Source of the DNA: Cristatella mucedo
Lineage: Eukaryota > Bryozoa > Phylactolaemata > Cristatellidae
Assembly: GCA_009760855.2 (NCBI GenBank)
Contig: WPIO01000015.1
Coordinates: 3,311,001 to 3,375,000, forward strand
Direction of reading: 5' to 3'
Length of the DNA: 64,000 nucleotides
Below the pieces are notes generated by a model that worked only from the letters and a program-made list of their open reading frames with translations, had not been told where the DNA came from and did no database searches. Shown here in pieces: positions 46,121-58,251 of the stretch (within the stretch, counting starts at the first letter, position 1; every line of letters starts with the position of its first letter). The position numbers and the translations under genes are program-made.

Positions 46121-46800
46121 CTCGCCTACCGGCATGTGCAATCAGGCGCTTACAGCTGGTGCAAAACTCTGCAGATAGGCTTGTCTGTCGTGAGCGTCGT
46201 AGTTGCCACATCACACCACTTCTCGCCGATCTGCACTGGCTACCAGTCAAGCAACGGATCGACTTCAAAGTTTTGTTGCTCAGTTTTGGGTCACTTAATT
46301 CTTTGGCTCTAGCCTACCTATCAGATCTACTCCCCCACCAGGCTAAGCATCATACTACCAGCAGTTCGGAATCTAACTGTTTACCTACACGTCGGACAAA
46401 CCTCAAATCGCTTGGAGACCGTGCATGTAGCTCTTAAGCTCACAAAGCTTGGAAGTCACTCCCGACTTGCGTCACAACATCCGGTGAATTAACTGTATTT
46501 AAAAAGAAATTAAAAATGCATCTATTTATCCCAGCATTTAGTGGGTCCCTGTGATTCGTACTTTGTGTGCTAATGCGTGCTGACACTGTTGCATGCTGCC
46601 AATTACCAATTGCATGCTGAACCTGTGCACGACACCCCAACCATGTTATTCATGTTTATTCATGTTATTCGTGTTGTTTGTCAAGCATAATACCACTCAC
46701 CATTCGATCGTGTTACATTTGCACTAAATGTAAAGTGCCTAGAAAGAGATTGAGTTTTCTGAGGGCGCTTTATCAAGTGTATTAGTATTTTTGTTATTAG
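46121..46800 (+). mobile_element. L2-A C-terminal region and 3' end
   Basis: Starts at GCCTACCGGCATGTGCAATCAGG. The frame at 46099-46437 reads LADLHWLPVKQRIDFKVLLLS, DLLPHQAKHHTT and GDRACSS before a stop. It continues through the 3' UTR and hairpin (about 46745-46780) to a TTAGTATTTTTG tail. Confidence 0.9.
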
Positions 46801-47560
46801 TGATCCTGAACCATTGCAGTGCAGCACCAGTGACGCCCAGGCGAGATGAGGGGCACTCTAGAAGAACTTAGTGATCGATAGTACCAAAAGCTGCCAAAAG
46901 ATAGAGCAAAAAAAACAAGCCGAGGTACTCTACCTAAATGTGCATTCCCTAAGTAGATCGGTATATACATGAAGCAATGCTGACTCTGTGGAGTGATTAT
47001 CTCTCAAAACAAACTAGAACTTGTTAGCAAGGTTTGAAGTTTTAATACATGAGTTCAGCTGGTTTGTGACAACTTGTTCCAGTGTCTTTGATAGGAACGG
47101 TAGAAGGATGACTGGACGGAAGTTTTTTTTTAAGTTCTCTTGGTCTAGTGTTTCTTTCTTGAATATTGGGCTGTCTACAGCCTTTTTGAAAAGTTCTGGG
47201 TCAGGAACTAAGGCTAAGGACATATTTATGATGTTAGCTATGCATGGCAGCAGCAGATTTATGCATCGTACAAGCAGGACGGTCGGAATAGGGTCTAGAG
47301 GACTAATTGTCTTCTTTGATCGGGATACGAACTTCAGCACGAGGTCACTAGTGCCCTCTTTAAAAGAAGACATTGAAGCGATTCATGAAATCTACGGATA
47401 GGATTCCGAAGGGGTGCTGCCAACCTAGGGATGGATTCCGTGTCTTGATTATCTGATGTTGACAAAGAAGCTATAGATGTGATCAGCCAGATCATCACAA
47501 GGATCACTAAGTAAGGAGCTTTTTTAACGGGAAGAGGTTAAGGAGATGGTTGATCGTAGG
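46801..47560 (-). pseudogene. L2-A pre-RT linker and RT N-terminus
   Basis: Minus frame 47014-47373: SFKEGTSDLVLKFVSRSKK, SPLDPIPTVLLVRCINLLLP and LLPFLSKTLEQVVTNQLNS. It continues decayed to motif A (46840-46900), and the upstream linker extends to about 47560. It is the antisense equivalent of 34790-35500 and lacks the 3' half. Confidence 0.85.
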
Positions 47561-48555
47561 TTAGAAATCCGGCAGCGGTTGGGCTGCTGGACGAGGGCAC
47601 CGCAGCGCTGATCAAAGCGCCTGAAGACATATTCCCCGAGCGCATCCCGGTCCGCTCCGGCGTCTTTTTCTAAACAGTGCTGCTCTCTTTAAATCGCAAA
47701 TGTTCGTGCGGCTGTGGGAGCTCTGGGGCGTGACCGTGCGTTCTCGCTGAGCCCGACTTCGCCCGTCTGGGAACTCGATTTTTGAGCGGCATAATAAAGT
47801 GTATTGCGGCTCTAACAGCGGCGAAAATATTCTAGATACGGCCTTCTGGCACGGTCTGGCTCCCGCTAGCCAGAGCGACACAGCAAGGCCGCGCCAAGGC
47901 CGTCACAAATATTAGTGGAAACGCCCGCTGGAGCACAAGCTGGCTCGTTATCAGGCGGATATTCGATTAGGCAGCTGGTGTTCGTGAAGCAGAAGTGTCC
48001 CGGTGCGCGATGCACAACATGCTGGCCCCCTAGCCGGGCGGCTGGCGCCGGTCCAAGCGCTGGGTTTGAGATAGACGGAGTACGCTGGCAAGTTGCTGAC
48101 CTGAGGGCTCTGCCGGAAGAGGAAGCTGGTCCGGGTGGATCAGAACGTGCAGCTGCCGAGACTATACAAGCCAAAGACGTGGACCAGCGGCGATCAAACT
48201 CGTTGCTAGGCAACGCACTGCCCAACAGCCAGCTCGGTTTAACAATTTCGATGTTATATTGAGATGAGCAGCCTGAAGATTTAGGGAGGGTGTGGACGTT
48301 TTGTAGCAGGTATACTATCTTTCTTTCTTTCTTGTGTTTGGTTGTATTGCTCGACCACTATTTTTGGCATGCTGGCGTGCAATCTTTAGATCATAGGAGA
48401 ATATAGCTGCTTCATGATCGATTGCAATGTATGGCCTTGTTAATTGCGTGTTAACCGCGTTTCGGCCGGTTCCAACTGAACGTTGAATTGTCCGTTGACA
48501 TTCTTAGTGGGTTCGGACCCTGGTATCTTGGATTGCGGATTTATGAGGCTATAGC
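47561..48555. other. Unassigned; GC-rich open frames on both strands
   Basis: Overlapping frames at 47915-48262 (+, 115 residues) and 47866-48225 (-, 119 residues) fit high GC content. Neither shows a domain I know. Confidence 0.35.
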
Positions 48556-48557
48556 TC

Positions 48558-48711
48558 GGCATTGACAGCCCGGGAGGTAAAGCGCTCGCTCTTCAAGACC
48601 CAGGTCGTGGGTTCGAACCCTGCAGTGGACGATTCTTTGTCGTCAACTGCAAGTGGTAATGAAAGGCGCTAAGGCTCTTCTGCCGATATGCAATCGAGGC
48701 TGTTAAATTAG

Positions 48712-48718
<7 letters not shown>
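48558..48718 (+). mobile_element. SINE-alpha variant
   Basis: GGGAGGTAAAGCGCTCGCTCTT (box A part), GGTCGTGGGTTCGAACCCTGC (box B), GATTCTTTGTCG, CAACTGCAAG and the 3' end GAGGCTGTTAAATTAGCTAA. It resembles the reverse-strand copy at 63,028-63,190 more than the main subfamily. Confidence 0.75.
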
Positions 48719-48806
<88 letters not shown>

Positions 48807-48825
48807 ATATATATATATATATATG
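48714..48825. repeat. (TA)n(TG)n(TA)n microsatellite
   Basis: A compound dinucleotide repeat grown directly from the SINE-alpha 3' tail. Confidence 0.95.
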
Positions 48826-49573
48826 CAAACATACGTCGCAGCTTGGGAGACAATAACTACACCTGAGACGTTCAGAGTCGGAAGCCTTCCTAAGCCGGTT
48901 GATTTTAGTCGAGCCACCAAGCTTGATACCAGAGGGCGAGAGCAAGGAAATATATTTTGCTATTATGCGCTTTCGAATGGGCTTCGTTTGTTCCGAGCCT
49001 GATTATGCCATCACGAAGAGTCGAGCGCAGATTCTGCTACGAATGTCCATCGCTTAGCAAAGGCAGGCGAAGCACGACTTCCGGTCAGTAATTAATGCTC
49101 AATGTGGCAGCCGTCTAATACACCAACTCTGCCGGTCCGGAAGCGGAAGCAAGGAAGCGCGGTGGTCACTTCAGGCGACCGAGGGGCGTCGTAGCGTAAG
49201 CTCGACGAATGCCACTCCCACGAGGAAAACATCATGAAGTGACCTAACGAAAATATAACGGACTAACTACCGGCTACTACCTAAATTAGCATTAGGGGCA
49301 GAATATTTTGAGTGGGATGATTCTGGGCCGATTTCTATTGTAGGCCTTTTGCAAACAGTGCAGGCTTCTCGCTGCGGACTACTTGAACCAGCGTGAACTT
49401 TGACCTTTTAACTTTCAACCGACCAGAATGCTCCTTTGAGGTTTTCAAGCTGCCAACCATTTTAATAGAGACTCAACTTGCCACGTAGGAATTATGCCAT
49501 TTACGCTAAGCAAGGCCGCTGCCTTGCGTTAGTCAGTCTGCCAGCTTCCGGCGAGGTCATTACATCTCCGCCG
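48826..49573. other. No gene recognised
   Basis: Contains 48931-49000, which resembles 40985-41050. Nothing else is identified. Confidence 0.35.
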
Positions 49574-49712
49574 TGCAGGTTTGGCCCAGTGGTTAAGGTG
49601 CTCGCCCTGAATAATGTTTGGCCGAGGTCGTGGGCTCAAGCCCTTAGGCGCATGTGAAGCGCCTGAGTAGAGAATACGTTCTCTTAGGGTGCTATACAAA
49701 TTAATTATATCC
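49574..49712 (+). mobile_element. SINE-beta (sense reference copy)
   Basis: GCAGGTTTGGCCCAGTGG, TTAAGGTGCTCGCC (box A), GGCCGAGGTCGTGGGCTCAAG (box B), then AGCGCCTGAGTAGAGAATACG, TTCTCTTAGGGTGCT and TATACAAATTAATTATA. The last ~55 bases parallel the L2-A 3' end. Confidence 0.9.
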
Positions 49713-50099
49713 GTCAGCAGTTTGGAGTAACGCGGTCGAAACTTTGGACGGACCTGGGTCGAAACTTTGGACGGTGCGGCTGCAAATGGTCCTCGCCTGG
49801 TTTAGACGGCGAGTCTTGCTTCCTACCTGCTCGATTGAGTCTTACTTAGGTCTTCCGGTTTGTAGGAGTTTTAGGAGGCAATCTTGCCCAAAGTCTTGCT
49901 TCCTACTCGCTCAGCCCACTGAGCGTTCGTGGGATAGCTGCTGCATTTCTCAACGGCTATGCTTCGCCAACGCAATTACATTTAGAATAAAACCTGTCCG
50001 CTACAGCCTTTACCGCTCGCCGCCTCAAAACCTAATTTTTGAACTCCGACCTCAGAGTGACCCAGAAACAGGGACTCGCGTGGAATGCATCGATGAGTT
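49713..50099. other. No gene recognised
   Basis: A short direct repeat, TCGAAACTTTGGACGG, occurs at about 49736 and 49757. The 146-residue frame at 49744-50184 runs into L2-A and has no domain. Confidence 0.4.
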
Positions 50100-50590
50100 C
50101 CCTTCCTTCTTTGGCTCCAGCCTACCTATTAGATCTACTGCCCCACCAAGCCAAGGATCGTACCACCCACTTTTTGGAAACTAACTGTTTACCTATACCT
50201 CGTACAAACCTCAAATCCTTTGGAGACCGTGCATTTAGTTCGTATGCTCCCAAAGCCTGGAACTCACTGCCGACTTCCATCACGACATCGCCTGAATTGA
50301 CTACATTTAAAAAGAAACTAAAACACGCCTGTTTATGACAGCATTTAGTGGTTCCCTGTGATTCGTCCTTCACGTGCTTAGACGTGTTGACACTGTGCAT
50401 GCTGCCACTAACCACACTTGCATGCTGACCCTGTGCATGTCACTCCTAACCATATTATTCATGTTGTTTATCAAGCATGATACCAATCACCATACGATCG
50501 TGTTTCCTTTGCAGTAAATTTAAAGCGCCTATAAAAAGATTGAGTTCTCTGAGGGCGCATTATCAAGTGTATTATTATTATTATTAAGCC
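50100..50590 (+). mobile_element. L2-A C-terminal region and 3' end
   Basis: The frame 50039-50338 reads PAYLLDLLPHQAKDRTTHF and GDRAFSSYAPKAWNSLPTS from about 50110. Then come the 3' UTR, hairpin (50524-50559) and (ATT)n tail. This is one of the least mutated 3' ends here. Confidence 0.9.
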
Positions 50591-51390
50591 GCGCCTTCTC
50601 CGCCATTTCCTGCAAAGCAACGAGGTGGGCGTGGTCAGAACGACGTCTAACATTGGTCACTTGCTGAGTCAGGGCTGGAAAAGTAGAACCGGGCTTGGCT
50701 GCTGATTCTTTGCCAAGTCTTCCTTAAGTCTGGATCGCCCCGTCGTATTTCTGACGTATACATCAAAGACTGTAAAAGGTAAGAAGCAGGTAGAAAACAA
50801 GACTCGCCGGGTAAACCAGGCTTTAGTAGAATTCCATGAGTACGCTGCCGCTGCTTACGAACGTGGCATTAGTAGAATTTTACTAGAATTTTTTTTCAAT
50901 TTCTTTGCTTTTCTGTGCAGCCATGACATGAGGCTCCTTCCTCTGTAAGCGCTTTTGGAATATCCGCCCATTTAATCCACAGAATGAGCCTACTTCTGCC
51001 CGCTAAGTGATGAAGGCACGCCCACGAGCACAGCGAGATGGAGCGTACCAGAGTGCGGGTTCAGTATAAGACAATGGCTACCCGTTTGGAGCTGATGCAG
51101 CACGTGTAGTACGTGAGCCATCTTTAACCTGCGCAATACAGTTGAAAAGCTTTCAAAATTGAAACGGAAGCACCCGACGAAAGAAAAAAGCCCAGCATGC
51201 ATGGCAGCTCCTTAACCACAGGATGGCGATACACACGGACGACCTTAGTCACTAAAATCTCTACCTTGTGACGATTCGTCGCGGCGTCAGATCGTTAGTC
51301 GCCGTCTGGGCTAATAAATGACGACTAGCCGCGAGCGGTCTTTACGCCCTTTTTTACCCATTAAACTTTAGATCAGGCGCTGGCACCCAA
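50591..51390. other. No gene recognised
   Basis: No frame or repeat is identified. Confidence 0.35.
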
Positions 51391-51391
51391 G

Positions 51392-51445
51392 CCTTGCTCA
51401 TATATATGTATATATATATATATATATATCATTAAATGAGCAAGG

Positions 51446-51500
<55 letters not shown>
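51392..51500. repeat. AT/TG microsatellite with a 10-bp inverted repeat
   Basis: CCTTGCTCAT at 51392-51401 is perfectly complementary to ATGAGCAAGG at 51436-51445, with (TA)n between them. Then follow (TA)n(TG)n(TA)n up to the SINE-beta tail. Confidence 0.85.
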
Positions 51501-51501
<1 letters not shown>

Positions 51502-51655
51502 CATTCGTTTAGCGCTCTGAGAGAACTTAACCTCAATTCAGGCGCTTCACATGCACCATGGGGCTTGAGCCCACGACCTCGGCCGTCAAATGCATTCACC
51601 TTGACCTTATTCGGGGTGAGCACCTTAACCACTGGGCCACAGCAGTGAGGTGTCG
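51497..51655 (-). mobile_element. SINE-beta
   Basis: On the minus strand: TGGCCCAGTGGTTAAGGTGCTC, GGTCAAGGTGAATGCATTTGA, GCCGAGGTCGTGGGCTCAAG and the hairpin end (GCGCCTGAATTGAGGTTAAG). Its 3' tail is the microsatellite at 51400-51500. Confidence 0.9.
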
Positions 51656-52215
51656 TATGATCCACACGCTGGTAATGGTGGCATGTGCTTGGGAAATCCT
51701 CTTTCACTAAAGCCACGCCGTCTCACACTGGTCATTTGGCTTCACGAGTCTGGGCTTCTCACCTGTGGAGATCTCACTACAGCTAGTATCAACCTCGGTC
51801 TGTGTAACCACTCGATGGCGTCCGCTAGTTGCCCTTGACAACTTTAAAATTAATGACAGCCAGTTTTGTGCCGGGGCCTTATGTTTCGCGCGCATGCGTA
51901 CTCGCCTCCAGTTAAGCAATTGACTAAGGTCAACATTCCCCGCCAGACGCTTTCTCCAACGGCATGGAGGTTTTCCAAATGCTGTACTGTGATTGCTGGG
52001 GCGCACAAAATGTAGCTTGCGTGGTCGTTAGTGTACACAGCGCTTGTGCATCACTATAGCTGCTTTCAGAAACTGCGGTCAGAGCTTACTTAACACAACA
52101 TAGCTCGCGAGCTGACGTCTCGGACAATAAGACTTGCATAGGATACAGTCACGGCTGTATTGGTATCTGTATTGATGTTTATATTTGTAAATATTTCTGC
52201 ATCCGTATTCGTATC
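51656..52215. other. No gene recognised
   Basis: No frame or repeat is identified. Confidence 0.35.
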
Positions 52216-52408
52216 GGGGTGAGCCGTGATGGCACACTGGGTAAGGCGGTTGCTTTCACGGCCTCGGTCCCGAGGTCGTGGGTTCGATTCCTGCGGTGGG
52301 GCGATCCTTTACCGCCACTGCAAGCGGTGGTGATAGCCGTAAAGGCTCTTCTGTCGCTATACAAAAGAGGCTGTTTAATCAGCTAGGATTTATTTATTTA
52401 TTTATTTG
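52216..52408 (+). mobile_element. SINE-alpha (reference copy)
   Basis: The most complete copy: GGTGAGCCGTGATGGCACAC, TGGGTAAGGCGGTTGC (box A), the CCTCGGTCCCGAGG stem, GGTCGTGGGTTCGATTCC (box B), GGCGATCCTTTACCGCCACTG, CTTCTGTCGCTATACAAAAG, AATCAGCTAGGATTT and (ATTT)n. Boxes A and B suggest a Pol III promoter. Confidence 0.9.
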
Positions 52409-55400
52409 CGAAGGTCGGCAATCGTCGGCCTTCGTACGAGCGGCTCGCTATCCTGGTCGATAAATCAAGCTTTCGCCCAGTAGCTGTTGGGCACCGCTCG
52501 GAATGCCGCTGCTTTGCAGCACGTTGACGTAGACATTCTGTTACATAAGGTCTTCAAGGCGATACAGCGTTCCATTACCTGCAGTGTCAAAAAGAGCCCC
52601 AGAGAGCGTGCTGCCCACTTCACAGCGGAGTGTACGCAGTCATCTCTGCACTCATCTCGTCTTCCGCTTATTCGAACCCAACGCAATATTATTTTTCATT
52701 AAAGAGGCGCAACTAAATGTCAAGCAACGATTTTCAGGGTTGCCCTCACGGCGTGGTGCGGTTTTCCTGCTAATATGGTTCCCCGAATATGATTCTCCTG
52801 TGATGTCCTGCCGCAGCAGAAAGTCAAGCTGGCCATCGTGGCTGTCAGGCGGCTGTCTTTTTCTGGGGGCCCACGAAGCGGCAGTAGGTCAGTTAGCCAT
52901 AGTATCCCTAATAGGACCTTCGATCATTCCAAGTACTCGAGCGATCCTAGTATCGCTCCAGCTTTTGCTTGAGAAGGTCAAGGTGTAAATGCCCAGAATG
53001 CCAAGTCTCTGCGAACCTCGGCTCGCTGCAGCAGCAGACTCGAGCCACCTTGCCTGAAAGGAGAAATAAAACATTGCCCTGGATGTCGCAAGCATCTCCC
53101 ACACTCTCGTACAGTGAAAAAAACTAGCATCTCAATCTTCTTCTCGGCTTAGCCTTAAAAAACAGAAATTGTAAAAACCCTCTGATTTATGCCCGCGTAT
53201 TGATCAATTTGTCCGTTTCTCTGCATAGACTTCGCTGTAACCATGGCTACACGTCGCCACACAATGCAATCCGTCACTTTGATATCTACGGACGTCACTT
53301 CCTGAGCCGTCGTAGGCGCTAAGAAACACCGTCGGAATGGGGGACATATCCTAGGGTGCGTCAACACTTATGGCCCTGAGTGTAGGTTCGATTTCGAAGG
53401 CTCAAAGAACACGCAGCTTTGAGCGAATCTCCTTCACTCACGACACGAGAAACATGGCTAGGCGCGCTACCAGCAGTACCGCACAAGGACCCAGGGAAGG
53501 AGGGCCATATGGCCTTGAGCTTCATCGAATCGACCTGAAGCTTGTTACGACAGGATACTTCTGGAAAGGGAAAGCTCTAGTCCCTCCTCGTTGCTTAATT
53601 AATAGGCTGTGCCTATTGTTACGATGCCTCATAGCAGCCACTGAACCAAAGTTCTTCGTCAGAAACAAGGGTCACGCAGGAGGTGCTCGTCCTTGCAAAT
53701 GGCTGACAGAGCTGGCGAGGTCAGCGCCTGGAAGCATGGCTAAGGATTCGTAGATGCTGCACCGATGCACGGGGGACGCAGGCCGCCGATTGTGCTATGA
53801 GCTCGCTGTAGTGGCTCTCCTGAACTGTGGTCCTATGCTACAAACCCAGCGAAGGTGACAGGCGCTAGTCGTTGAAGATGGTGACACATATTGCCAGACC
53901 TGTGGCCTTGAATTACGGCTAAAGAAGTCGTACATGAAGCACGCATAGAATGAAGCATGCATACACTAAAGCACGCATGCACTGTGTTATGAGGAAGGCA
54001 GCTTAACACGGCAGCAATACAAAGCGCTCCGTTACCTTAATACCAAAAAAGCCAGCTCGTTTGCATAGAGTAGTCTATGTGACAGCCTCAGAGAATTAAA
54101 TGTTTACAAAGCCAGCCAGTACGTAGCTCACTTCGAAAGCCCTTAGTACAACAGATCCGTCCTGAGACCAAAGTACATCAAAACACTAGTCAACTATTAC
54201 GTATCCGGTTCCTACAGGATAGAACTCGGGAACTACTAATAATCTATGGCACAATCACAGTTTGGCTGGTTTAGCATTCAAATGTTTTTGTAGCGCACCA
54301 GGGCAACAATCGATTAAATAAAAAAAGAGTTCACATTCCTAACTTAGATGATATATTTCAAAGCCTCAGAGAGGCACGGATGTCCAGGACCACTCGCAGC
54401 CGTAGCTCTCCTATTCAGCTTGAAGCACAAAGTATGACTGATTCATCGTCGCTCGAAGTAGCTCGTTTACATTCTAAACCACAGGTCGTGACATATCCGG
54501 TTACTAATCATCATAGTTCAGGGACTGCTAATAATCTCAGGCACTGTCGTTATTTGACTGATTTAGCATACCAACGGACTTTACTTAAACGTCTGCGATT
54601 CTCGGTGGGTTGAAAGAAAATTAATATAACCATCTATAGCATTTATCCATAGTCGGCGTCACCGCCTTATCGGGCTCCAACACCAAATGCTGCCGAAAAG
54701 TCACCTTCACATTCAGGCGGTCATTGCTGCTTTCGGTTCAATTCCTTCCCCAACAGCAGTCAAAGAAAGCATCGAGCTGGACGTCAATGCGTATTCTGAA
54801 CCCCTGGCTTTGCTGGCGACTATATGAACGGTGCGTCACTTGAAATAGACAGGCGAATACCTGTAGGCTTAGCCCTATCTAACGAGATGCCTGAAACTGT
54901 CTCAAAACTAATGCATCACTTTTTTACACGACACGGGATGGAGCAAGCTTCAAAGGAACGCTGCATGAGCGATTGCGACTACTCATTTTCATCTTTGCTA
55001 TCCTTGCGACCGATCCCGTCGGCTGTCATGCCTAGCGAGTTCTGCTAGACTGTCCGCGAGGCTTGGTGGGCAAAGATGACAAGGAGATCTCCTAGCTGAG
55101 CCGACACCTGCTAGCCTCCTGCCGCCCGAAACTGCTAGCGTTGTTGTGCGTTGCAGAACTCCTTCCAGAGGTCTATATATTCGTGCCAACATCGAATGCA
55201 AAAACCGTTGCAGCTCAGATCGGACCTGTTTAAAGTGTATACATTTTGTTTGGGAAATTGCGTGCCCGCAGGCACGTAAATGCTCACCGCTTGAATTGCA
55301 TGTCCTGTCACCTTGTCACCCTCGCGCCCTCCACCCTGCAGGCCAGCGCTTCTGGGCCCGAGCAGGCTGCGGCTTTAGCCTCGCCGACTGTTAGCGACCT

Positions 55401-58049
55401 GCTTAAATCGCACGTCCCGCCATCATGCTTCCAGGCGCCATCGTGCTTCCTGGCGCCCGCCGCCGTCCTCTGCCCCCTTTGCTCGCTCACCTAAGCGCGC
55501 TGCGGCTCGAGCCTTCCCGACTGTAAGCGACACTATTAGCTACGATCGAGCCTGTTAACATTTTGCTTATGTCATCCAAATGCATTCCCCGTTGTGTTTA
55601 CTGCCAGCCAGGGTTCGTGAATTGGACATTTTCCTTCTGAAATCTACTCGCAGCCAGCTATGTGAAAAGAGGTGCATACCTAGTATTCTAAGCATTGTGC
55701 CGTCCGACGAGCTCTCCCACTAGCACACTCCCTGAATCACACTTACTGTTGGCATACCCGTATGAATTAGTTCTAGACCTGCGAGTTGCTGGCCGTGATT
55801 CAAGGCTCGGTGCTTCACAGGAGTAGTCACGCGTCGCGTAACGAACTAGTGTTGCTACGAGCGCTGCAATTGCGGCCTTGTTCTGTCCTGACGTGAAAGC
55901 CACTGCACCCTGCTCGTGACAACGTAAAACTATAATAACACACAAGAAAAACCTAGGTCAGATCTGGGCCTGACGTTTCACAGGTGACGCTGCCAAGAAC
56001 TGTCTACTTGGTTTTGCAATGTATGCGCACAATTCAGATCACTTGGGCAGAGACCTTCCGCGTGCATAAGCAGCATTAAAATGATAAGCCAACAATTAGC
56101 TAGGTGCCTAGCACAGGCTCCACCAAGTTTTCCGCTAGCTTACAAGCAAAGACGGAATCATCTGGAACTATTCATCTCGGCTGTCCTAGAAAATGGAGGA
56201 TCTAATAACAAACCGTCAGCCAGTTAACTGGCGGCTGCATACAAGTATCTGCTCATGAGGCACCATGTACAAGCGACAGACAGCTTTTCACCGCAAGACG
56301 GTGGTGCGCACGTGCGAGTGACTCTGCGTTAGTGCTCTCTTACAGAAACCCACAGATGATAGCAAATAGGTCTGTATCGAACGTCAAGTATGGAATGATT
56401 TAACGCTGGCAGAACGTAAACGATCGGAAGCTGCACGAAATACCGGCATTGACCTCTGCCATGTCCGAGTGCAGGCAGGCTGCAGTGACACACACGTCGG
56501 CGGCTATGCAGCCAGTAATGACAATAAGCCGACCAAACTGCAGGCAAACTGCAGGCACTACGTTACGGCTCTCGCGGATACTTTAGGAAGTGCACAGCCT
56601 TTCGTTCAACCGACAGACCAAAGCAGGCTTTTGTATATAAGCCTTCAGAAAGCTGTGTTCGGCCGTGCAATAACGAGCCGGCTGCTGACGCGCGACTGAC
56701 GCTGTTCTTCTAAGCTGAATGGTCGAGCTGCGAGCGGATGAACACCTCTGACGATCTCTAAAAATAAATTCATACCGGGTGGGTGGTTTCGAGCAGTTGC
56801 GGCAGCATTTTGGGTGCATCATAGCACACCTGGTCCCTGCAGCCATATGGAAGAGAAAAATATGAATGACTCAGCAACTCGACCAGCTCGGTAAAAGCGA
56901 GGCTTGCCGCGCCTCTCAACGCTGCAGCTTTCAGCTTTTTCTCTCCTTTGACAATAGTGAAACGGAGAAACCAGCACAAAGTCTTATCGCGACTCCGGCT
57001 TGCGGAATTTGCGGCTCCAGAATTGTGACGATCGAGGATCGCCTGTAGCGTGGAGTATTTGGTAGCTCGCTATATGTATTGAGCAAAGCTCGTACGTTCC
57101 TTAACCGATGCGTGTACGTTCGTAAGATTCAATTTCAGAAACGCCGGGTAATTGCTGAGAATTGAGGATAATTCTTAGGCACCTTTTTAGCAGCCATCTT
57201 TTTCTTGACATTTATTTCTTGTGGCTATTTCGGTTAGCATTAAAACTTTGTATGGGCCAATAAAAGCCTAGGAATTATAAGCCGCTATGACAACTCTTGA
57301 GGCTGTCAGAAAGATAAGTTTACCGCTGCATCGTATCTTGGTTTCTCTCCACAGTTAAAGACGTCGAGTGACATTGATGCAAACAAAGGACGGCTTGGGA
57401 GCCCAAGGGTAATGATTTTCAACTAGAGCATAGAAAATTCGGCAGAAAAAAGAGACAGTTGAAGCCAGATGACGGACTAGGCGACGGTTTTTTGTGTGCA
57501 TTGTGTAGCCGTTGTAGAGCCTGTGACTATTGTAGCTCGCTTTCACACTGCGACTCTAAAGCATTCCTTGTCCGATGCCTAGCGCATTCGATGCTAGTCC
57601 AGCTTTCTCCCTTATGATGGGGGGAGAGGCGATGAGTCGATCGTCTCATGTCTCGCGACAGCCCGCGATAGTCACGTGACGGCTGAAAAAATCTTTCCGA
57701 AGTGCTCAGGAGGAACCGTGTTTCGGCAGCATGTTTTTACACTATTGTATGACGAATTTCAGCAATCATATAATGATATGCTATGCTGGTTGCATTATGA
57801 TGACGGAGAAGACCGTACGCTTACGTAAGTCTTGCTCCGTTTCGACGAGTCTCTCGGCGGTGCATTATAGTCAAATTGGCGGACTCCTTAATTTGCTAGA
57901 TCGTTGCGACTACTTCAGAGATTATGCCGCACATGTGTGAAGTAGAGGATGAAATGCCATCACACCCGTGCCACGCACGGTTGCGTTCGGCTAATGGAAC
58001 GGACTGGTAAATGACAATCAGATATCTGAGTAATGTGTCGTGGCCTGGC
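52409..58049. other. Long stretch with no recognised gene or element
   Basis: The largest frames (52584-52988 and 53370-53753, both +, 134 and 127 residues) have no domain I recognise. Minor repeats are AAGCACGCAT units at 53932-53983 and a diverged ~90-bp direct repeat at about 54195-54285 and 54490-54580 (TATCCGGTT...CTAATAATCT...TTTAGCAT). Confidence 0.4.
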
Positions 58050-58059
58050 GCCTTGGACT

Positions 58060-58150
58060 GGGACGTTGCAAAGCCCCACTTTCAGCAGTTCTGTTAATGG
58101 CTGTTCGATTTCATCTGATTACATATTTGCTAGCTATTCTCAGCAAATAA
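58060..58150 (+). repeat. Left member of a 91-bp direct repeat pair
   Basis: GGGACGTTGCAAAGCCCCAC...CTCAGCAAATAA. The partner at 59383-59473 differs at about 11 of 91 positions by eye. The pair brackets a SINE-beta/L2-C block. Confidence 0.85.
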
Positions 58151-58151
58151 A

Positions 58152-58235
58152 ATTATCAACTGCATTCACCTGGACGTTGGTTGCTGAAGGCGAGCACTAT
58201 AATCCCTGTGCAAAACCCAGCCGCAGACCGAGGGG
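58152..58235 (-). mobile_element. SINE-beta 5' part joined to L2-C
   Basis: TGCATTCACCTGGACGTTGG and GGCGAGCACTATAATCCCTG match SINE-beta in antisense. The SINE 3' half is missing and the 91-bp repeat begins instead. Confidence 0.75.
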
Positions 58236-58251
58236 AAATTGTCGGTACTAG

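Noticed and set aside
47866-48262. Overlapping 115- and 119-residue frames on both strands
   Set aside because: Both frames follow from GC-rich composition, with no recognisable family.
48593-49002. YIYIYI and HTHTHT frames
   Set aside because: Translation of (TA)n/(TG)n.
52584-53753. 134- and 127-residue frames
   Set aside because: No motif. Lengths like this are expected by chance in 64 kb of six-frame translation.
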